This document shows positions 19,680 through 28,763 of a stretch of 64,000 nucleotides of DNA, piece by piece. The notes under the pieces were generated by a model. The model searched no databases, was not told the DNA's origin, and was given only the letters and a program-made list of their open reading frames with translations. A program made the position numbers and the translations under genes. The stretch comes from JASSUD01 sp031963445. GTDB lineage: Bacteria > Pseudomonadota > Gammaproteobacteria > Burkholderiales > Burkholderiaceae. The stretch's first letter is position 1; every line of letters begins with the position of its first letter. Where the stretch lies: the NCBI GenBank assembly GCA_031963445.1, contig JASSUH010000001.1, positions 1,922,001 through 1,986,000 of the forward strand, written 5' to 3'.

Positions 19680-19904
19680 TTGAAGCAGGCCGAAGCGGGA
19701 GCGCCGGTGCCAGAGCTATGCAGAGAACATGGGATAAGCGTATCGCTGTTCTACAAATGGCGTAGCAAATATGGAGGCATGGATGCGTCGATGATAGCGA
19801 GGCTAAAGGAGCTTGAAGAAGAGAATCGGCGTCTGAAGAAGATGTACGCAGAAGAAAGATTAAAGTCAGAAATTATTCAGGAGGCGATGCAAAAAAAGTG
19901 GTAA
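19680..19904 (+). CDS. IS3 OrfA (HTH protein), start lost
   Basis: The helix-turn-helix PVPELCREHGISVSLFYKWR and the leucine-zipper-like KELEEENRRLKKMYAEERLK are diagnostic for IS3 OrfA. Family homology continues in frame upstream of the apparent ATG 19680 (VKKSRYSESQIITILKQ from about 19638), where no good start codon is found, so the true initiation site may have been mutated. Confidence 0.75.
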   Translation: MKQAEAGAPVPELCREHGISVSLFYKWRSKYGGMDASMIARLKELEEENRRLKKMYAEERLKSEIIQEAMQKKW

Positions 19905-20557
19905 AGCCATCTTGTCGTCGCAAGCTATCTTCAGAAAATAGTGAAATTGCCGATTGGTTGATCCGCTTGACGTATACCCAACGCAATTGGGGCTTTGGTT
20001 TATGTTTTTTGTATCTGCGCATCAAGCCGAAAAAGCACTTGGTCCGTGCTAAGCCCCAACCACTTACAGCGCCCCAAAAGAGCAATGAAGTTTGGTCGAT
20101 GGATTTCATGCACGATCAATTCTCGGATGGAAGAAGCATTCGGTTGTTCAATGTCATCGACGATTTTGATCGTGAGGAATTGGGGATTGAGGTGGACTTC
20201 TCATTGCCCTCAGAACGTGTGATTCGCTCGTTGGAACAAATCATTGAGTGGCGGGGTCAGCCGGGGCGTATTCGTTGTGATAATGGGCCAGAATATGTCA
20301 GTACTGCGATGCAAATCTGGGCGCAGAAACGGCGCATCATGTTGGAATTTATCCAGCCCGGTAACCCTCAACAAAACGCTTATATTGAGCGTTATAACCG
20401 AACGGTTCGCTACGATTGGTTGGCTCAGGATTTATTCGATACGCTCGAACAAGTCCAAGATTGCGCTACCCGTTGGCTATGGGTTTATAACCACGAACGA
20501 TCCAATATGGCTATTGGAGGTATTACTCCAAAACAGACATTAGCTCTTGCAGCTTAG
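19898..20557 (+). pseudogene. IS3 OrfB transposase with internal deletions
   Basis: A 219-residue open frame holds the DDE catalytic set: WSMDFMHDQ (first Asp), IRCDNGPEY (second Asp) and NAYIERYNRTVR (Glu). Two expected segments are missing. One lies between KPSCRRKL and SSENSEIADWL. The other lies between LCFLYLR and IKPKKHLVRAKP, where the related copy near 8.8 kb keeps VYRIYRELELN. Both gaps preserve the frame, so the protein is expressible but probably inactive. Family length is roughly 270-280 residues. Confidence 0.75.
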
Positions 20558-20762
20558 ATCTCTACTTTTAAAAAATATTAAAAAGGGGAGGATTACCGCG
20601 TGCCTTCATACTACCTTCCTTACCATCACACTCCCTCATCAAAAACAGAAGTTTCTTTTGCTTTTGATCGATCGTTAGCAGACTCTTACATTTTACAGAT
20701 GCTGACGCTCATCTATACTAATAAAATCATTCAATAAAAGACAAACTCAAAAGGGGAAAAGC

Positions 20763-21653
20763 ATGTTTCCAAGAATCAATGGGCAGCCCTCCAATACAAA
20801 CAATGTAGAGTCAACTGGGCACAGACAGGAGCGCAATTCAGATGCAACTTCCAGCAAACGTGGCCTGCCGGAGCAGGTACAGAATGAGCTTCTTCCTTAC
20901 GCAAAGAAAAACAAAACAACACCACCAGAGCAAACTGCATCGTCCGCTATAGATTTTTTTACGGCCGAAGTTGCAGGAACCTCGCAAGCAAGCTTTAAAG
21001 GTTACGACACTGACGCACCCAAAGCGTTATCAGAGGCAGATTATATCCAGCAGATCGAAGCTCTACGGGAAGCGGCTAACTCTGGGGATATTGGCGAAAT
21101 TGAGGCTATAGTCGAGCAGCTATATATAATCGAGCCGATGAATAGAGAAGACCGGGGAGAGGCTAAGAAACCGCTATTAGCGAGAGACGTATTCGCCATA
21201 ATCAATGCTTACCCATACCTGGAAGATTACTCTATCGAAGAGGGGATTAACAACTTGATATATAAGGGGATGGGGCCTGATTATCCGACTAATGAGCCGC
21301 TACTACTAGCAAGCGTTGCCATAGCTTTGCTACCTTTTGCAGCGATGGAAGAGGATGAAAACTCTGATACCGAGTTTGAAACGAGCGAACAAAATATGCC
21401 GTTGGATAAGGACGATATCAAGGGTTTGCTCAATAGCCTTCTCTGGAATGTCGACGCAATTGTACAGAAAAGAGAAAATTTTGATGCCGGTGCCCCTGAG
21501 GAATATTCAGCTGCCTCACAGGCAGCTAAGCGTTTAACGTCGCTCTATAGAAAACATGGCGATAAATTTATCGAAAAATTTACCGAAGCCTGCACCATCA
21601 TTCAGAATAAGCACGATTTAGAGGAAGCTACTAATTCAACTTCCAATGAATGA
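20763..21653 (+). CDS. Orphan 296-residue acidic protein
   Basis: ATG 20763 follows an AGGGG ribosome site. The N-terminal 80 residues are polar and Asn/Ser/Pro-rich (MFPRINGQPSNTNN), then a mainly helical region from about residue 90 (YIQQIEALREAANSGDIGE) to the end. There is no signal peptide, membrane segment or recognised domain. The start shares an FP-(K/R)-IN pattern with the orphan gene at 24597. It follows the IS3 copy directly and is oriented with it. A host-directed effector is possible but unsupported beyond context. Confidence 0.6.
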   Translation: MFPRINGQPSNTNNVESTGHRQERNSDATSSKRGLPEQVQNELLPYAKKNKTTPPEQTASSAIDFFTAEVAGTSQASFKGYDTDAPKALSEADYIQQIEALREAANSGDIGEIEAIVEQLYIIEPMNREDRGEAKKPLLARDVFAIINAYPYLEDYSIEEGINNLIYKGMGPDYPTNEPLLLASVAIALLPFAAMEEDENSDTEFETSEQNMPLDKDDIKGLLNSLLWNVDAIVQKRENFDAGAPEEYSAASQAAKRLTSLYRKHGDKFIEKFTEACTIIQNKHDLEEATNSTSNE

Positions 21654-21941
21654 GTTGCTAATCATTTGATTATTGATAACCTTGTATCTTGTTTTCTGTA
21701 ATGGTTAGCTCCCATCACCTGAGGTAAAGAAGCTTGTTTGTAACTTTAAGGCCTGGATCTTATAGCTGAGATTAAGCTCTTTACCTCTTCTTCTCACCAG
21801 CGACGACACTGAACGGTAGCCAAGGGCCTGACATCATAGGACGCTACTGCCAGTCTGCTGGTTTACAAGCAAAAGCAAAATTTTCAAAGAATGCCAGCTT
21901 TTTGCCAGCATTTTCTCTCAAAGCCTTATGAATAAAGGATC

Positions 21942-21973
21942 GGACGCGGGTTCGATTCCCGCCAGATCTGCCA
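21942..21973 (+). other. 3' end fragment of tmRNA (ssrA), likely att-site scar
   Basis: Reads ggacgcgggttcgattcccg followed by cc-agatct-gcca: the T-arm and 3' acceptor side of tmRNA. No 5' half, tag-peptide frame or matching acceptor 5' strand is present upstream, and the acceptor has changed bases. Such 3' fragments are what integrases leave at attL/attR. Confidence 0.55.
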
Positions 21974-22144
21974 ATAATTCTTTAAAATCAATGGCTTACA
22001 AATTTTGTTAGACATGAAAATGTTCTAATATTATCGATTTTGTCTACGATAATACGGGGGTTTCAGAGTGCTTTCTAGCAGAAAAATATTAGACGCTCAA
22101 ACCAGAAAATCATTTTAAATTCATATGCTTATGGTGCTTTACAG

Positions 22145-22195
22145 CACTGATTTTGGATCAGAAGGTCGCATGTTCGAATCATGTCGCCCCGACCA
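22145..22195 (+). other. 3' half of a tRNA-Pro-like gene, likely att-site scar
   Basis: From the anticodon arm (cactgattttggatcag) through a T-arm gcatgttcgaatcatgt to gccccgacca, the layout fits the 3' half of tRNA-Pro. The D-arm and 5' acceptor strand are missing and the anticodon loop is altered, so it is not a working tRNA. It lies about 200 bases after the tmRNA fragment. Confidence 0.55.
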
Positions 22196-22502
22196 ATAAA
22201 ACCCAGCCTCTCAGCAAAATTGAAACGCTCTTTTTGCTCTGCAATTTTTATTTTTGGGAAGCAGTAGCACCTCCTAAATTTCTCTTTTTTCTACCGCCCT
22301 CCTCTGCCCTCTTTCCCGCATTACTTATCAAGAAAAAACGTTTGCTCTAACCTTTGCAAACAGAATTCTAAACCTACTCAAATTATGCGTCGCCTTACTG
22401 TGACCGTAGTACCCCATTTTTAGGTCCACTCTAAAGTGGGAAAAATTGGCTTTTGGTCCTGACCCAGGAGTTCATTCTGATCCTGCCCCAATTTTTTGGA
22501 AG

Positions 22503-22542
22503 CGGCTCACAATATGAGCCGAATATGGTAAATTGCGGCTCA
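22503..22542. promoter_or_regulatory. Candidate operator overlapping the fic start
   Basis: A perfect inverted repeat CGGCTCA-caata-TGAGCCG (22503-22521) is followed by a third direct half-site CGGCTCA at 22536-22542, 33 bases after the first and touching the ATG. The protein has a C-terminal winged-helix-like part, so autoregulation is plausible. Confidence 0.45.
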
Positions 22543-23771
22543 TGAACACGAAATCCACCTGGATCTGGCGTCGGGCTGAATGGCCTGATCTTACCTACGA
22601 CGCGCAGATGACCGCACCTGACTTGGCTGAGGCCTACCGGATGCTCGGTGTGGTCGAAGGCAAGGCTATGGCCATCGGCCTTGGAAGTACCAGTCAAGTC
22701 GCACTGGATGCTCTATCGGATGAGGTGCTGGCCACCGCCGCCATAGAAGGAGAGCATTTGTCGCTCGATGTGGTCCGGTCATCTGTGATGCGGCGACTCG
22801 GGCTCCCAACGTCAGGACCCTCCAACCGCCATGTTGATGGCCTTGTTGAGGTTATTAACAATGCCACGACAGAGTTTGACATGCCTCTCGATGAGGATCG
22901 CTTGTGCCGGTGGCAATCGGCGTTGTTTCCTGGTGGTACGTCCGGCATTCACCGCATCGTCGTCGGCCGATATCGCGATCATGACGACCCGATGCAGATC
23001 GTGAGCGGTCCGCTCGGCCGTGAAGTGGTGCATTACGAGGCGCCGCCATCCAAGGACATGCCGGCGCAAATGCAGCGCTTCCTCACGTGGTTTGCTGAGA
23101 CATCGCCTTCGCAGGCCTGGGCGGTGCCGGCAGGCAGCAAGAAGATCGATGGCTTCGCCCGTGCCGCCATCGCGCACCTGTGGTTCGAGAGCATCCACCC
23201 GTTTGAGGACGGTAACGGCCGCATTGGGAGAGCCATTGCTGACATAGCCATGGCGCAGCATTTGCGACAACCAGTGCGCCTCTATAGCCTTTCACGCCAG
23301 CTACTAACCTCGCGCTCGGCGTACTACGATGCCCTTAACCAAGCTCAGTGTGGCGACACCGATGTCACGGCGTGGGTGCAGTGGTTTGCGCGCCAATGTA
23401 CGGCTGCCTGTCATGCCGCTAGCCACACTATTGACCAGGCAATCGAGAAGAGGCGTTTTTGGGAGAAGCACGAGGGCAGCGGACTTCATGAGCGGCAGCG
23501 CAAGATGCTGCAGCGCCTGCTCGATGACGGGGACGGTGGCTTCTTGGGCGGCTTGAACGCCGACAAATACATGAAGACGACCAACGTCTCAAAGGCCACG
23601 GCGACACGCGACCTTTCGGAGATGGTCGCGTGCGGGCAACTGTGGAGCCACGGCGTCGGCAAAGCTGTGCGTTACTACATCAATGTGCCTGGGTGGTCGC
23701 ATGGCCTTGACTTGGAGCCCAGTGCTGGTGGTCCTGGTCCTGCTGCAGTTGCTGTCGACGAGAAGAGTTAG
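22542..23771 (+). CDS. Fic-domain protein (AMPylase-type), class II
   Basis: Starts at ATG 22542 (TTG 22533 in the same frame is an alternative), about 409 residues. The N-terminal ~100 residues (TWIWRRAEWPDLTYD) are the DUF4172-type cap found in standalone Fic proteins. The inhibitory helix shows TAAIEGE, matching (S/T)xxxE(G/N), placed before the Fic core as in class II. The catalytic loop HPFEDGNGRIGR near residue 225 is complete (His, Asp/Glu, Asn, Arg). A C-terminal region (LNADKYMKTTNVSKATATRD) looks like a winged helix. Such enzymes transfer AMP from ATP to Ser/Thr/Tyr of target proteins. No antitoxin partner is needed with the internal Glu. The gene is far more GC-rich than its neighbours, suggesting recent gain. 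Confidence 0.88.
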   Translation: MNTKSTWIWRRAEWPDLTYDAQMTAPDLAEAYRMLGVVEGKAMAIGLGSTSQVALDALSDEVLATAAIEGEHLSLDVVRSSVMRRLGLPTSGPSNRHVDGLVEVINNATTEFDMPLDEDRLCRWQSALFPGGTSGIHRIVVGRYRDHDDPMQIVSGPLGREVVHYEAPPSKDMPAQMQRFLTWFAETSPSQAWAVPAGSKKIDGFARAAIAHLWFESIHPFEDGNGRIGRAIADIAMAQHLRQPVRLYSLSRQLLTSRSAYYDALNQAQCGDTDVTAWVQWFARQCTAACHAASHTIDQAIEKRRFWEKHEGSGLHERQRKMLQRLLDDGDGGFLGGLNADKYMKTTNVSKATATRDLSEMVACGQLWSHGVGKAVRYYINVPGWSHGLDLEPSAGGPGPAAVAVDEKS

Positions 23772-23892
23772 TCGAAGGAGTCCGAGATAAATGTGGGCTA
23801 GAAGCTCGGGCGGCACGTCAAGGCCTTCGTTTCATCGTTCTGCGACATGTTAACTTTGCCCAAATGCGACGTTACAACTTAGCCGCTACAAC

Positions 23893-24381
23893 CCTAAAAA
23901 CTTGCAATCCAATGCGCTCGCTACTGCGCTTTTTGATTCATTCACCTTCAAACTCAGTCCCGTATACAGCCTGAATTCAACTATTTACCAATACAACAAG
24001 CGCCACCTCGTGCCATTTGGCGAATTTGTTCCACCAGGTTTTCATTGGTGGGTCAATAAACTGCAAATTCCACTCACCCGACTTTACCCGCGGTGCCTTT
24101 GCGCAACCGATGTTAATCGTCAGGCAACAACCGATTTTATTGGGGATTTGCTACGAAGATATTTTTGGTGAAGAAATCACATACGCTTTACGCCAAGCTA
24201 AAAAGCCCCCTACTCTGCTGGTCAATGCGACTAATTTAGGTTGGTTTGGTAAAACCATTGCACTCGATCAACATCTACAAATGGCACGCATGCGTGCTCT
24301 CTTTTGTATGCCAATGCACCAGTGCTCCTGATCTCGTTAGTCTTATTACTGTATTTTTTTGCCAAGCGTAAGCGTCAATAA
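23893..24381 (+). pseudogene. lnt: Apolipoprotein N-acyltransferase remnant
   Basis: Three frames join into a decayed C-terminal half of Lnt. The first has IYQYNKRHLVPFGEFVPPGF (the active-site-region KRHLVPFGE). The second, after a frameshift near 24085, has TRGAFAQP, GICYEDIFGEEI with the catalytic Cys-Tyr-Glu-Asp, NATNLGWFG and LDQHLQMARMRA. After a deletion near 24310 a tail LVLLLYFFAKRKRQ ends at the stop near 24381. The N-terminal membrane half is absent. A functional lnt copy would have to lie elsewhere if lipoproteins are still triacylated. Confidence 0.8.
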
Positions 24382-24596
24382 CCTTCCCCCTAGCCTCATC
24401 TCTTACTCTATTAGGCTGATGCCGCAGCTTTACCCCCTTCATGCAAAACAAGCAATAACCTTATCAATTGATGCTTCTTACACATAATTTTTAAAGTTTG
24501 AGATAATTCGAGCCTTATCCAACAGAAATTTCTTAAGACTATCTGCCGCAGTTAGCTTATTAATAACTGTTACTCACCATAAAAAGGCAAGCCATT

Positions 24597-26300
24597 ATGG
24601 AAGCATTTCCAAAAATCAACTCTACCCCACGAGCTCTTGGCAATATAGCCAATCAAGAAAACCAATATAACGCTCTATCAAATACCCAAACTAATAATCC
24701 ATTGGATAATCGTGTTGAAACTATAGATTTGACTGCGAAATCTAACTCTATCCTCGTGCGATTTTTAAATTCTAAAAATAATAATTTTAAAAAAATTCAA
24801 TCCGAATCAGGCATGGAGTATTTAGCTAAGCTTATGCAATATTTAGCTAAACTCAATCCTAAAAGCTTATCTTTTGATGATAACTCTCCATTCAAAGAAG
24901 AGCATGCTACTTTCACCCCGCTTCACGAGTATTTAGTTTCTCTAGAAAAAACTGGAAGAAAAATTACTGCAGATCAATATGCAGGCATTTATTCTATGTT
25001 TGCAAGTATGAGCTATGCAATAAAAGAATTAAAATTTGGTGCTTTTGATGGGCCTTTAATAAGTCAGGCAAGTCAAGAAGAGTTAATATTTATAGCCGAA
25101 TTTAATTTTAAAAATAATCTGATGCATCTTATAGCTTCTGGTTTTAAAGCTTCCGAAGCTAAAAGTTTGGCTGACCTTAAAATATCTGAATTAAAAAAAC
25201 GTAACATTCCTGAGCTGAAAGATCTTGATATTTTCAAAATGAAGGAATTTAACGATATTAAAGTAGAAGATCTTGGCATTTTTAAAATGCAAGACTCCGA
25301 GATTGAAGCGAGAATAGAAGATATTAATAAAAAACATCTTTTTGCTAAACTTTGTGAAAAATCATTTAATCCAAATCATCTTTACCGTATTGATCTCGAA
25401 AAAAATAGCACACGTGTTATTTCTTCCGAAAATGCGCCATATCTTTTGGCGTCTCTTACTGAAAAATTAGCAAATTTCTTATTTTATAGCTTTTTCTTAG
25501 ACGGAAAATTTGGTGATTTGAAGGATTATGTCAATATAAAAGGTAGAGAGCAATTAACCAAAGAAGAAATAGCATGCATCGAGCAATTTTCTTCTTACTG
25601 GCCTAAAAATCTTGTAAAAGATCTATTAAAAAGCGTACAATCTACAAAATTAAAAAATGGCGAAATTATAATTAATAAGAGCGGCGTGGATGAAATAAAA
25701 GAAAAAATTACATTCATATCACTTCTAGCTGCTGCTTTATATACGAAGAGTGGTAATAGAAAAGCGCTTATGTATCTTGAGGCACTCTCTCATAGTCTTT
25801 ATTTCTCTCAAAAAGGAGAAAAAGTAGACTGCAAGTATTACGATCGAAATATTTCTTATCTTAATTACAATAATATTGTGTCAATCGTAGGAGAGACAGC
25901 ATTTATAAACGATGTCCGTCATGACCACGCAGCGCAACAGAAAGCAAAAGATAATTTAACCATTAGCGTTGATCAACCGTTTGCTGAACTCTGCAAAAAA
26001 TTTATAGATGAAATATTAAAAAAACTTAATGACAAAAATGATAAAGATAATAAAAAAAGTGTGCTTATTTCTTTTAATGTCATGACTGCCATCATAAAAT
26101 CAAAAATCCAACATATTAAACCAATACAATTTGATAAAATTGGCTCGCTATTCCGTGAAGAATTTATGGATATTCCATCACTTTCAAATAAGAGAAAAGA
26201 TCAATCGCCTTCAAATAATATTAAACAACTTCCATTCTTATTTGATGACTTAGCTTCTTCAACAGAATCCGAGATGGTTTCTATTTCGCAAATAGGTTAA
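24597..26300 (+). CDS. Orphan 567-residue AT-rich gene
   Basis: ATG 24597 is preceded by AAGG at about 10 bases. The protein is Lys/Asn/Ile-rich, reflecting very low GC, and mostly helical by composition (KSLADLKISELKKRNIPELK, IFKMKEFNDIKVEDLG show a short ~25-residue internal repetition around residues 190-235). No signal peptide, transmembrane segment or known domain is visible. Its start MEAFPKINSTP resembles that of the 20763 orphan. The reading frame is intact across 1.7 kb of AT-rich DNA, which itself argues that it is a real gene under selection. A hairpin terminator follows. Confidence 0.65.
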   Translation: MEAFPKINSTPRALGNIANQENQYNALSNTQTNNPLDNRVETIDLTAKSNSILVRFLNSKNNNFKKIQSESGMEYLAKLMQYLAKLNPKSLSFDDNSPFKEEHATFTPLHEYLVSLEKTGRKITADQYAGIYSMFASMSYAIKELKFGAFDGPLISQASQEELIFIAEFNFKNNLMHLIASGFKASEAKSLADLKISELKKRNIPELKDLDIFKMKEFNDIKVEDLGIFKMQDSEIEARIEDINKKHLFAKLCEKSFNPNHLYRIDLEKNSTRVISSENAPYLLASLTEKLANFLFYSFFLDGKFGDLKDYVNIKGREQLTKEEIACIEQFSSYWPKNLVKDLLKSVQSTKLKNGEIIINKSGVDEIKEKITFISLLAAALYTKSGNRKALMYLEALSHSLYFSQKGEKVDCKYYDRNISYLNYNNIVSIVGETAFINDVRHDHAAQQKAKDNLTISVDQPFAELCKKFIDEILKKLNDKNDKDNKKSVLISFNVMTAIIKSKIQHIKPIQFDKIGSLFREEFMDIPSLSNKRKDQSPSNNIKQLPFLFDDLASSTESEMVSISQIG

Positions 26301-26376
26301 GTTTTTTAATGAAAACAGAAAGCATGGTTTTTTTCTAAAAGCTATTTCAAATTTCCTAAAAATACAGAGTTGCAGA

Positions 26377-26400
26377 CAACCGGAGTTTACACTCCGGTTG
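26377..26400 (+). terminator. Hairpin after the orphan gene
   Basis: CAACCGGAGT-ttac-ACTCCGGTTG is a perfect 10-bp stem with a 4-base loop, 77 bases after the stop. The T-tract is weak (first run of T's about 10 bases further), so termination strength is uncertain. The following 26401-26800 holds no gene I can support. Confidence 0.5.
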
Positions 26401-26800
26401 CTACGTTCCGTTTTATTCCGACTAACGACCCTACCTCAATAATGGCAAGGCTGAGTCTGCTATTTGAATGAGTAAAGATTAATCAGGTAGTGACCTGAAG
26501 GAAGCACGGGGCAATGCTGGGTTGCTCGTTCACAATGATATTCGTTATCAATGCTACAAACGATTTTAGGAAATAATAATCAGAAAAAAACAAGGGAGGC
26601 TATGTAAAAGAGGCTAGCGCATAGTCAGTAGCAGTTAATTCCTAATCTAAAGCGATCATGTAAAAAATGGCGAGGGATATGCAGATATTCCAATAAAAAT
26701 GGAATATCAGAATTTTCATTTTAAATTGATAATTAAGGCTATTTGAAATTATTTCGTTGCCTGAAATATTATCGCTAATTAATAATTTTAGTTTGCTCTA

Positions 26801-27991
26801 CTATTTAAATCGGATACTTGCTGCATTTCTTACCTTGCGGAAGTAGTCAATGATATAAATAGCCCATAAGCTAGTCGATAAAATAGCGAATACAATGAGC
26901 ATATCGGAGAATTTTTTTATTTGAGTAAAGTTGAACAGCAACATAAAAATTCCCGTAAACAGCATTTTTATCCCCCCTTGCAAAGCACTTGCCGCACCCT
27001 TGTTGATTTCAATTCCGCCCATGCTAAGAACTAATGTTAGCGGAGCACAAATTCCACTAATAAAACCCACCATAAAAGAAAACAGAAGAATAAGGAACGG
27101 ACTCTTATCAAAATCCAATAAAAAGAACATAAAGAATGTCGTGCTATATAGCAGTAGCGTACACAAATAGAGTCGCTGTGATGACACATCATTCAACGCC
27201 CCACCCATCAACCATGAGCCCGCAAGGATGGCAGCTGAATAGGATAAATAAAATAGACTATTTTCTACCGGTGAATAACCTAGGGCATAAAAAGCAAAAG
27301 GAGAAATAGAATAGTAGCCAATCGTAAAAACAAAAACTAACGCTGAGCAAAGGCTATAAGAGACAAACTTGAAATCTCTAATTAGCAACTTATATGCAAT
27401 TAAATATCCCTCCCCCTTTACTTGCGGAAAATACGTTTCCTCCATAAATATTAATAAAAATATGAAAGAAAGGAGCGTAATAACAGCCAGGCAGATAAAA
27501 GAGTATCGCCATCCATAGGACTGCTGTATTAGCCCGCCCAGCAAAGGGGCAAGCGCTGGCGATATCTGACTCGACATCGCAAAATAGGAGAAGGCTTTTT
27601 TGAGCAGGCGAGCATCGTTAAAGACATCAACAATAATCGCCCGTGAAATAACTGTGCACCCTGCAGTGCCCATTGCTGTTAGCACCCTGGCTGCGTAGAG
27701 CATAGTGATGTCCCGAGCGATGGCAGAGCATAATAAGCCTGCACAGGCGATCCCAAACGAAATAAGGATAGGTCGCTTTCTTCCTTTACGATCGGAGTAA
27801 GAGCCATAAATGAACTGTGCAATGCCGAGTACGCTCATATAAATGACGATAAGGGTTTTGATTTCTCCTTGAGATGCTTGCAAATCCTTCATCATATAAG
27901 GGAGTGATGGGTTGAAGAAGTCAACTGCCATCAGCCCAGAAACTAGCAAGAAGCATGAAATAAATAACCCCTTTTTTTGGCGTCTATTCAT
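26801..27991 (-). CDS. Bcr/CflA-type MFS drug:proton antiporter
   Basis: A 396-residue inner-membrane protein with twelve predicted hydrophobic segments. Residues 1-60 carry SGLMAVDFFNPSLPYM, typical of the first helix of the DHA1 Bcr/CflA family. The loop GSYSDRKGRKRP is the MFS signature A between helices 2 and 3, and SPALAPLLGGLIQQSYGWR in helix 5 is the antiporter motif. Length is normal. The start ATG directly abuts the TGA of the upstream TPP-enzyme fragment and has AGGGG about 10 bases ahead, so the two were translationally coupled. Substrate cannot be inferred from sequence; export of a peptide, sulfonamide or host compound is typical for the family. Confidence 0.88.
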   Translation of the reverse strand: MNRRQKKGLFISCFLLVSGLMAVDFFNPSLPYMMKDLQASQGEIKTLIVIYMSVLGIAQFIYGSYSDRKGRKRPILISFGIACAGLLCSAIARDITMLYAARVLTAMGTAGCTVISRAIIVDVFNDARLLKKAFSYFAMSSQISPALAPLLGGLIQQSYGWRYSFICLAVITLLSFIFLLIFMEETYFPQVKGEGYLIAYKLLIRDFKFVSYSLCSALVFVFTIGYYSISPFAFYALGYSPVENSLFYLSYSAAILAGSWLMGGALNDVSSQRLYLCTLLLYSTTFFMFFLLDFDKSPFLILLFSFMVGFISGICAPLTLVLSMGGIEINKGAASALQGGIKMLFTGIFMLLFNFTQIKKFSDMLIVFAILSTSLWAIYIIDYFRKVRNAASIRFK

Positions 27992-28249
27992 TCATAACAC
28001 CCCTGCCTTCACAACGCGTTTTTTATACTCCAGCGCAGGTGTTTCTGGTTCGTGACTACAGATCATATCAATCAGGAAAGTGCCGCGCCGCGCCCTCTTT
28101 TCTTTTAGCGCATGGCTTAATTCATCGAGAGTATTCACCCGCCAGGCAGTGAGTCCCAACGCTTGGGCGAGTTTTTGCCAATCATGAGAAGGAAGCGCAC
28201 TCATTTCTTTAATAATAAGGCTTATCAGGAATTTTTTAATATACGGCAA
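27992..28249 (-). pseudogene. C-terminal fragment of a TPP-dependent enzyme
   Basis: The frame contains LPSHDWQKLAQALGLTAWRV, NTLDELSHAL and GTFLIDMICSHEPETPAL. This resembles the last 60 residues of acetolactate-synthase-type thiamine-diphosphate enzymes (D...LA.A.G...RV.T..EL..AL....GP.LI.V.....E.P). The TPP-binding and FAD-like domains are missing, so it is inactive. Just upstream (28225-28347, minus) a 40-codon frame starting MEGDSASLSDELSIQRVRV with an excellent AGAGGAAAG ribosome site overlaps it. That may be the start of another lost gene fused by deletion. Confidence 0.55.
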
Positions 28250-28347
28250 GGGTAAGGACGATTTCCGTAACTTTCAATAGGATCAGGTGTAACACGCACA
28301 CGTTGAATACTCAGCTCGTCTGACAGAGAAGCAGAATCTCCTTCCAT

Positions 28348-28763
28348 GGCTTTCCTCTCTAGGCTTGCTCTATTCGCGGATAAATTTTTTTCTTATTGCT
28401 GAATGGCCACTTTAATTTTCGCTTTTAATTAATCTAATGCGAGATGAGGGATTGCTATCGAAGATAGAAGAGATCGTTTTTGGGAAAAACTGCCATCTTG
28501 CAACAGAAAAATTTCGCCCTATAGTTCAAAAACACTTCGATTAGCAGCCTTTCAATGGAGGCAAAAATGTATGACGATGGGGTTATAAGTGATGGAGATC
28601 GTATCAACAATATAAACGCAAATTAGCGAAAGCAGGCGAATGCCCGATTATCTCATCCATTGAAAAAACATAGGATCTAAGCGCCAATTTAGTCTCTGCT
28701 GATATCAATGTTTCCTATTTTTAAGGGGATGAGTGCACGATAAAAAGTGTCCATATATAAAAT
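28348..28763. other. Spacer with no supported gene
   Basis: A region of about 416 bases between the divergent decayed operon and the WD40 gene. I see no RNA, repeat or gene. It should contain the promoter of the 28764 gene. Confidence 0.5.

Larger units (their letters stand above)
19610..20575 (+). mobile_element. Degenerate IS3-family insertion sequence
   Basis: Contains OrfA and OrfB frames of one IS3-family element in the usual order with a small overlap at 19898-19904. I could not define terminal inverted repeats or a target duplication, so the limits are approximate. The left end abuts the broken toxin gene. Internal deletions in OrfB and the missing OrfA start argue that it no longer transposes. 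Confidence 0.75.
21654..22541. other. Spacer carrying tmRNA and tRNA 3' fragments
   Basis: About 890 bases without a gene. It holds two separate 3' fragments of stable RNA genes (listed below) and, at its right end, the fic promoter/operator region. The rest is AT-rich with no frame I can support. Confidence 0.6.

Noticed and set aside
21700..21973. Complete tmRNA gene
   Set aside because: Only the 3' T-arm/acceptor is present; no 5' end, tag-peptide reading frame or pairing acceptor strand upstream.
26400..26800. Possible small RNA downstream of the orphan gene
   Set aside because: No recognisable family, promoter or conserved fold could be supported by eye.
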